The translations under genes and the position numbers were made by a program. The notes beneath the pieces are model-generated. The model worked only from the letters and a program-made list of their open reading frames with translations, did not search any database and was not told the origin of the DNA. DNA of 9,944 bases, from positions 1 to 9,944 of the forward strand of contig JAMORZ010000103.1 in assembly GCA_027063295.1 (NCBI GenBank), given 5' to 3'. Below are positions 5,941 through 9,944 of the stretch, one piece after another; the stretch's first letter is position 1, and the number at the start of each line of letters is the position of its first letter. This DNA is from Sulfurimonas sp. (lineage in GTDB: Bacteria; Campylobacterota; Campylobacteria; Campylobacterales; Sulfurimonadaceae).

Positions 5941-7082
5941 TGCAGATACAACAACTCAATAACACTGATGATGTAAAAAAGAATCTTAAAGCATTAGGTG
6001 TTGATAGTGGTGGTATCTCCATCCTTGCTTCAAAAACAAAATATTATAGAATCTTGATTAAAGATTTAGCTGTAGGTGGTGCAAATATTTTAAAGCAAGA
6101 TGCTTTGTCTGTTGGAGCAGATTTGGCTGTTCCAAGAGGAACTGTTATCGCAGCAACACCCAAGGTTGACTGTATTTTGATCGCAACAAAAAGAGAGTTG
6201 CAAAAACTTGCGAAAAAAGAGCTCTCACAACCTTTTGGGCTTAAAGAGGTAGCTGCTTTTTTACAAAAGATAGTTGCACAACAAGATAAAAAACCTACAA
6301 GAATTATGGGTGTGTTAAATGCAAATGATGATAGCTTTTACGCACAAAGTCGTTTTAGTGCCAAGGGTGCACTAGCTAAGATAGAGCAGATGATTGAAGA
6401 TGGTGCAGATATCATTGATATTGGTGGTGTATCATCTCGTCCAAATGCACCTGTTGTAAGTGTTGAAGAGGAGCTCTCTAGAGTAGAAGAGATTTATGCT
6501 CTTATAGAGAAAGAAAAACTGTATCAAAAAGCTTTATTTAGTTGTGATAGTTATGAGCCTCTTGTGATTCAAAAAGCATTAGATAGTGGTTTTGGCATGG
6601 TCAATGATATCACAGGTTTGCAAAACGATCTTGTTGCACAACTTTGTTATGGATATAGTGCAAGTGTTGTGATCATGCATATGCAAAACACACCACAGAC
6701 GATGCAAAATAATCCACACTATAATGATGTTATAGCTGATATCTATCAGTTTTTAGCACAACAGATTGAAAAAGCAAAATCATTTGGTATTGCAGATATT
6801 ATTGTTGATGTTGGTATTGGATTTGGAAAAACACTTGAGAATAATCTTCATCTTATAAAACATTTAGAACATTTTAGAAATCTTGAGTGTGAAATACTCG
6901 TTGGTGTATCAAGAAAATCGATGATTGATATGATAAGTCCATCTGAAGTATCGCAAAGATTGGCAGGAACATTGGCACTTCATTTAGAAGCGATCCGAAA
7001 TGGAGCTTCTATCGTGAGAGTTCATGATGTTTATGAACACAAACAAGCACTTCAAGTGCACGAGGCACTTCAAGCAATTTAG
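5940..7082 (+). CDS. folP: Dihydropteroate synthase with long N-terminal extension
   Basis: DHPS joins 6-hydroxymethyl-7,8-dihydropterin pyrophosphate to p-aminobenzoate in folate synthesis and is the sulfonamide target. The TIM-barrel motifs run in order through residues 121-380: IMGVLNANDDSF (122-133), DIIDIGGVSSRP (157-168), NDITG (222-226), IMHMQNTPQTM (245-255), DVGIGFGKT (290-298), SRKSMI (324-329) and RVHD (360-363), so the expected Asn127, Asn222, Asp290, Lys326, Arg360 and His362 are present. Two loops differ from the common form: NVTPDSF is NANDDSF, and GGESTRPG is GGVSSRPN. Residues 1-120 are an extension absent from the 282-residue E. coli enzyme; the 380-residue total equals the H. 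pylori form. It is last in the operon and its stop overlaps the convergent pit stop. Confidence 0.95.
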   Translation: MQIQQLNNTDDVKKNLKALGVDSGGISILASKTKYYRILIKDLAVGGANILKQDALSVGADLAVPRGTVIAATPKVDCILIATKRELQKLAKKELSQPFGLKEVAAFLQKIVAQQDKKPTRIMGVLNANDDSFYAQSRFSAKGALAKIEQMIEDGADIIDIGGVSSRPNAPVVSVEEELSRVEEIYALIEKEKLYQKALFSCDSYEPLVIQKALDSGFGMVNDITGLQNDLVAQLCYGYSASVVIMHMQNTPQTMQNNPHYNDVIADIYQFLAQQIEKAKSFGIADIIVDVGIGFGKTLENNLHLIKHLEHFRNLECEILVGVSRKSMIDMISPSEVSQRLAGTLALHLEAIRNGASIVRVHDVYEHKQALQVHEALQAI

Positions 7083-8725
7083 ATCATTATTCCTTTGATC
7101 ATGAAGAAAAGAACAGCTGCTAGAACTGCTGCTGCTGGTACTGTAATAACCCATGCTGCAATAATTTTCTTGATTGCATCACGTTTTACATACTCAACTT
7201 TTTGAGCTTTTTTGATATGTTTTTTTGCTGATTTGATGATCTTTTTCTCAGTTTCTATTAGCTTATAAAGTTCTACAATACGCTCATAATCTTCTTTTGA
7301 TTTTTTACCTTTTTTCTCTAAAGTAGTTAACTCTGCATTATAGGCTTCTAGAGTTTCTCTCTCATCTGCAATAAGACTCTTTTCCTCTTCAATAGTGTCG
7401 TGTTTGTCATTTAGGTGGAGATACTCACGTAGAAAACCAACACCAAAAACACCACCAATTGCGATGTGAGTAGAACTTACAGGAAGTCCAAGTTGTGAAG
7501 CGATAATAACTGTAATAGAAGCTGCCATAGCAATGGAGAATGCTCTAATCTGATCAAGTTCTGTGATCTCACTACCAACAGTTTTGATGAGTTTTGGACC
7601 ATAAAGAGCAAGACCAAGAGCGATACCAAGTGCTCCAACACTCATAACCCATAATGGAATAGAAGCTTTTGAAGAGATACCACCATTGACGACAGCATCG
7701 TTGATTGCAGCTAGTGGACCAATAGCATTTGCAACATCATTTGCACCGTGAGCAAAACTAAGTAGTGCAGCAGCAAAGATAAGAGGAATAGTAAAGAGTG
7801 TATTTACTGAATCTTTAGAGTTTTCCAACTGTACAGAGCTTGATGCTAATTTTTTCTTCACTATAAGGTAGATAACTCCAGCAGCTATCCCACCAAGTAC
7901 TAGCGCTACAAAAAGTGTAGGTTTTTTTGTCATCTCAATAGAAACTAAAGGTAAAAGATTTAAAAGCTCAACAACATTTGGCCAAATCTTTTTGAGCCCT
8001 TTGAGTGTTAAGTATGTAACAAACGCCCAAGACATAAGAGCAACAAACACAGGTACATACGTTTTAGCTGCTGCAACTTTATCATCTTTAAAAACTATAG
8101 ATTTTTTAATGGCAAATAAAAACGCAGCGGCGATCACCCCTCCAAGTACAGGAGAGATAACCCATGAAGCTGCTATTTTCCCCATTGTACCCCAAGAAAC
8201 GATACTAAATCCAGCAGCAGCAATACCTGCTCCCATAACACCACCAACGATAGAGTGCGTTGTTGAAACTGGAGCTTTCATCGCAGTAGCAAAGTTTAGC
8301 CAAAGGGCAGCAGCTAAAAGAGCAGCCATCATAGCCCAGATAAAAGGATCAGCATTACCACCAAACGCAGAGATATCAATGATACCTTTTTTTATCGTTT
8401 TAACAACTTCACCACCCGCGATAAGTGCACCACTTGCTTCAAAAATAGCAGCAATGATAATAGCCATTGTCATAGTCATTGCTTTAGAACCAACAGCAGG
8501 CCCTACATTGTTTGCAACATCATTAGCTCCAATATTCATCGCCATATATGCACCAATAAGTGCTGCAATAGCCAAGAACATATTATTTGAGATGCCTCCG
8601 TTGTTGAGAAAACTAAAAGTTAGTACACCGATCATAAAAAAGAGGGCAAATCCAAGACGTGTAAAATCTGTACCACTTTTTTTCAATGCTTCTTTTTCAA
8701 GTTTTTTGATAGTTTCTATCTCCAT
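7079..8725 (-). CDS. pit: Inorganic phosphate transporter, PiT/PHO4 family
   Basis: An inner-membrane symporter for phosphate (coupled to H+ or Na+, or moving as a metal-phosphate complex; the ion cannot be told here). Both halves of the internally duplicated family carry the signature GANDVAN (66-72 and 327-333), and each has an STTH/SSTH loop followed by GGV (154-163 and 417-426). Hydrophobic segments fill most of the 548 residues. Residues about 441-515 form a very charged, Lys/Glu-rich, probably coiled-coil stretch between the second repeat and the last membrane helix. AGGA (8736-8733) lies seven bases before the ATG. It follows the cyclophilin gene after 16 bases, so it is likely cotranscribed; no Pho-box is evident upstream. 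A long antisense frame over this gene is a composition artefact. Confidence 0.95.
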   Translation of the reverse strand: MEIETIKKLEKEALKKSGTDFTRLGFALFFMIGVLTFSFLNNGGISNNMFLAIAALIGAYMAMNIGANDVANNVGPAVGSKAMTMTMAIIIAAIFEASGALIAGGEVVKTIKKGIIDISAFGGNADPFIWAMMAALLAAALWLNFATAMKAPVSTTHSIVGGVMGAGIAAAGFSIVSWGTMGKIAASWVISPVLGGVIAAAFLFAIKKSIVFKDDKVAAAKTYVPVFVALMSWAFVTYLTLKGLKKIWPNVVELLNLLPLVSIEMTKKPTLFVALVLGGIAAGVIYLIVKKKLASSSVQLENSKDSVNTLFTIPLIFAAALLSFAHGANDVANAIGPLAAINDAVVNGGISSKASIPLWVMSVGALGIALGLALYGPKLIKTVGSEITELDQIRAFSIAMAASITVIIASQLGLPVSSTHIAIGGVFGVGFLREYLHLNDKHDTIEEEKSLIADERETLEAYNAELTTLEKKGKKSKEDYERIVELYKLIETEKKIIKSAKKHIKKAQKVEYVKRDAIKKIIAAWVITVPAAAVLAAVLFFMIKGIMI

Positions 8726-8741
8726 TTAGATATCCTTTTTA

Positions 8742-9284
8742 TTATTTAACATATGCTTTGATAATCTCTTGACGCTCGAGAGGTCTATCTCCACCGCGTC
8801 GGCCCATTGTAGCTACATTATTGAGTTTTGCAAGTGTTTGCATTGATGCGTTATCTGCAACTTTACCAAAGATGGTATGATAACCATTTAACCAAGATGT
8901 AGGGGCTGTTGTGATAAAGAACTGACTTCCGTTTGTATTTGGACCTGCATTTGCCATAGCTAAAACACCTGCGTTATCAAAAGTGTATCCTGGTTTAAAC
9001 TCATCCCTGAAAGGTTTTTTCCAGATAGATTCTCCACCACGACCAGTCTCTGTTGGATCTCCACCTTGAATCATAAAGTTATGTATGATTCTATGAAATG
9101 CGATACCATTGTAATAACCATCTTTCACATGTGTGAGAAAATTCTCAACTGCTAAAGGTGCAACATCAGGGTAGAGTTCTAACTCTATTGAACCTTGTGT
9201 AGTCTCAAGTACTACATGTGGTAATTGCTTTGCAAAAAGCTGAATATTTAACACAACCAGCAGTACTAAAAATATCTTTTTCAT
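8742..9284 (-). CDS. ppiA: Cyclophilin-type peptidyl-prolyl cis-trans isomerase, exported
   Basis: Catalyses cis-trans isomerisation of proline peptide bonds, probably in the periplasm. Residues 1-18 look like a Sec signal (MKK, then a hydrophobic stretch, cleavage likely after LFA). The cyclophilin core follows: FHRIIHNFMIQGGD (63-76) with catalytic Arg65, Phe70 and Gln73; MANAGPNTNGSQFFIT (110-125); and Trp131 and His136 in SWLNGYHTIFGKV. Trp131 occupies the cyclosporin-contact position that is Phe in E. coli PpiA. The 180-residue length is normal for the exported single-domain form. TAAGGAG, which overlaps the msrB stop codon, sits five bases before the ATG, so it is cotranscribed and possibly coupled with msrB. 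The symbol is given by family and predicted location; a lipid-attachment cysteine is absent. Confidence 0.94.
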   Translation of the reverse strand: MKKIFLVLLVVLNIQLFAKQLPHVVLETTQGSIELELYPDVAPLAVENFLTHVKDGYYNGIAFHRIIHNFMIQGGDPTETGRGGESIWKKPFRDEFKPGYTFDNAGVLAMANAGPNTNGSQFFITTAPTSWLNGYHTIFGKVADNASMQTLAKLNNVATMGRRGGDRPLERQEIIKAYVK

Positions 9285-9293
9285 CCTCTCTCC

Positions 9294-9683
9294 TTATTTT
9301 TCTTCATCAAGTTCTAAGCAGACTGAATTGATACAGTATCTCCGACCTGTTGGCTCAGGTCCATCATCAAAAACATGTCCAAGGTGTGCATCACACGAAG
9401 CACATCTTACTTCGATGCGAATCATACCATGACTTAGATCTTTATGTTCAATTATTGCATCTTCGATTGCTTCGTAGTAGCTTGGCCAACCAGTTCCAGA
9501 GTCGAATTTTGTAGAAGACTCAAAAAGTGGTGCATCACAGCACACACATCTGTATATGCCTTCGTCTTTACAATTATAGTAATTCCCACTAAATGGCGCT
9601 TCAGTTCCATTTTGGCGACATACATAAAATGCTTCAGGGGAGAGTTGCTCTCTCCATTGCTGCTCAGTTTTTTGAACTTTCAT
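9294..9683 (-). CDS. msrB: Peptide-methionine (R)-S-oxide reductase MsrB
   Basis: Reduces the R isomer of methionine sulfoxide in proteins. The 129-residue stand-alone domain has the zinc-site pairs Cys46/Cys49 and Cys94/Cys97, the substrate pocket GTGWPS (63-68), HLGHVF (100-105) and the catalytic cysteine Cys117 in RRYCINS. The position that often holds the resolving cysteine (GCGWPS) is Thr64 here, so recycling may use another cysteine such as Cys122 or go directly through thioredoxin. There is no signal peptide, so it is expected in the cytoplasm, unlike the neighbouring cyclophilin. AAGGAG lies four bases before the ATG. The start lies inside the end of the upstream gene (20-base overlap), and the cyclophilin gene follows after nine bases. 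Confidence 0.96.
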   Translation of the reverse strand: MKVQKTEQQWREQLSPEAFYVCRQNGTEAPFSGNYYNCKDEGIYRCVCCDAPLFESSTKFDSGTGWPSYYEAIEDAIIEHKDLSHGMIRIEVRCASCDAHLGHVFDDGPEPTGRRYCINSVCLELDEEK

Positions 9684-9944
9684 AGTTCTCCTTTAGAGTC
9701 GTAATGATATCACATTCCTCTTCATATAAAAGATAAATAGTGTCAGAAGCAAGATTAAAAGCATATTGAAGTTCTATTTTATTTGCACTGCAGATATCTA
9801 AAAGAATTATATGCTTTGGTTGTAGTTCTACTGTTTCACTAAATGTTGCTAAAAGTAAAGAGTTTGAAGATTGATCAAGTAAATTTTTAGAACTGTTTAG
9901 CAGTGTAGTGTTATGTTCAATAAAATGTTCTAAATCTTCAGAAA
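9664..9944 (-). CDS. Unrecognised protein, C-terminal fragment (92 residues in window)
   Basis: An open frame enters from the right edge and ends with TGA at 9666-9664, 20 bases inside msrB. The other two minus-strand frames meet stops within a few codons of the edge, and 92 stop-free codons in such AT-rich DNA are unlikely by chance, so this is probably the end of a real gene. The visible part starts SEDLEHFIEHNTTLL, is helix-prone, then has two hydrophobic strand-like pieces, HIILLDIC and TIYLLYEEE, and ends LKENYESSKN. I recognise no family motif. The msrB ribosome site lies within it, suggesting the same operon and coupled translation. Confidence 0.65.
   Translation of the reverse strand, partial: SEDLEHFIEHNTTLLNSSKNLLDQSSNSLLLATFSETVELQPKHIILLDICSANKIELQYAFNLASDTIYLLYEEECDIITTLKENYESSKN

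Larger units (their letters stand above)
63..8370. repeat. Dispersed 8-base word AAACGCAG, ten copies
   Basis: Exact copies on the plus strand are at 63-70, 892-899, 3916-3923, 5148-5155, 8120-8127 and 8363-8370. Copies on the minus strand (CTGCGTTT as printed) are at 442-449, 500-507, 4857-4864 and 4882-4889. They fall in queA (three), tatC (one), lysC (one), hobA (three) and pit (two), in different frames, encoding for example KRS, NAA, TAF, AAF and LRF. Nine of ten are followed by a pyrimidine. Near matches lie at 961-968 (AAACGCAA) and 2068-2075 (GAACGCAG). The entry's bounds span first to last copy; the intervening DNA is not repeat. Function unknown. Confidence 0.8.

Noticed and set aside
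7082..7103. GATCAT repeated around the folP-pit junction as a bidirectional terminator
   Set aside because: The copies are mainly direct repeats with a short palindrome; they form no stable stem with T runs and lie inside the pit coding sequence.
7992..8729. A 245-codon open frame on the plus strand, antisense to pit
   Set aside because: It mirrors the Ala/Gly/Ile/Val-rich pit coding frame, yields a low-complexity Ala/Ile/Pro protein with no motif, and pit itself has clear family signatures and a good ribosome site.
8726..8741. A promoter between ppiA and pit
   Set aside because: Only 16 AT-rich bases separate the genes and they are occupied by the pit ribosome site; no -10 box at a usable distance is clear.

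Overview
The window is a compact chromosomal segment of a low-GC (mid to high 30s percent by eye) epsilonproteobacterium, now phylum Campylobacterota. The best evidence is a recognisable hobA gene, a DnaA-binding initiation regulator confined to this group. It sits in the order rppH-lysC-hobA-holB-folP, which matches the Helicobacter pylori run HP1228-HP1232. The neighbouring tatB-tatC-queA and hemW also have Helicobacter counterparts (tatB-tatC-queA at HP1060-1062, a hemN-like gene at HP1226). The genus cannot be fixed from the window. A free-living Sulfurimonas- or Sulfuricurvum-like organism would fit, but that is a guess.

Layout. Positions 1-2969, minus strand: hemW -> tatB -> tatC -> queA (queA is cut by the left edge). 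The set starts from a divergent promoter region around 2970-3082. Positions 3083-7082, plus strand: rppH -> lysC -> hobA -> holB -> folP, a tightly packed, probably translationally coupled operon with gaps from 4 bases down to overlaps. Positions 7079-9944, minus strand: an unrecognised gene (cut by the right edge) -> msrB -> cyclophilin -> pit phosphate transporter, again closely spaced. folP and pit converge and share four bases, so there is no intergenic terminator between them.

How the genes work together. The central operon mixes RNA 5'-end processing (RppH), the first step of aspartate-family amino acid synthesis (LysC), control of replication initiation (HobA), a clamp-loader subunit (delta') and folate synthesis (DHPS). 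The left operon combines haem trafficking (HemW), folded-protein export (TatBC) and tRNA queuosine synthesis (QueA). The right operon combines repair of oxidised methionine, an exported prolyl isomerase and phosphate uptake. No stretch over 300 bases lacks a gene. I found no RNA genes, mobile elements, CRISPR arrays or prophage.

These are core housekeeping genes and I see no new multi-gene system. The one signal the genes do not explain is the 8-base word AAACGCAG, present ten times on the two strands, in several reading frames and in five different genes, where chance would give well under one copy. It behaves like a genome-wide DNA signal such as an uptake sequence or a recombination/segregation word. 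A second notable point is a well-placed internal ribosome site and in-frame ATG in lysC that could produce a separate regulatory (beta) subunit.
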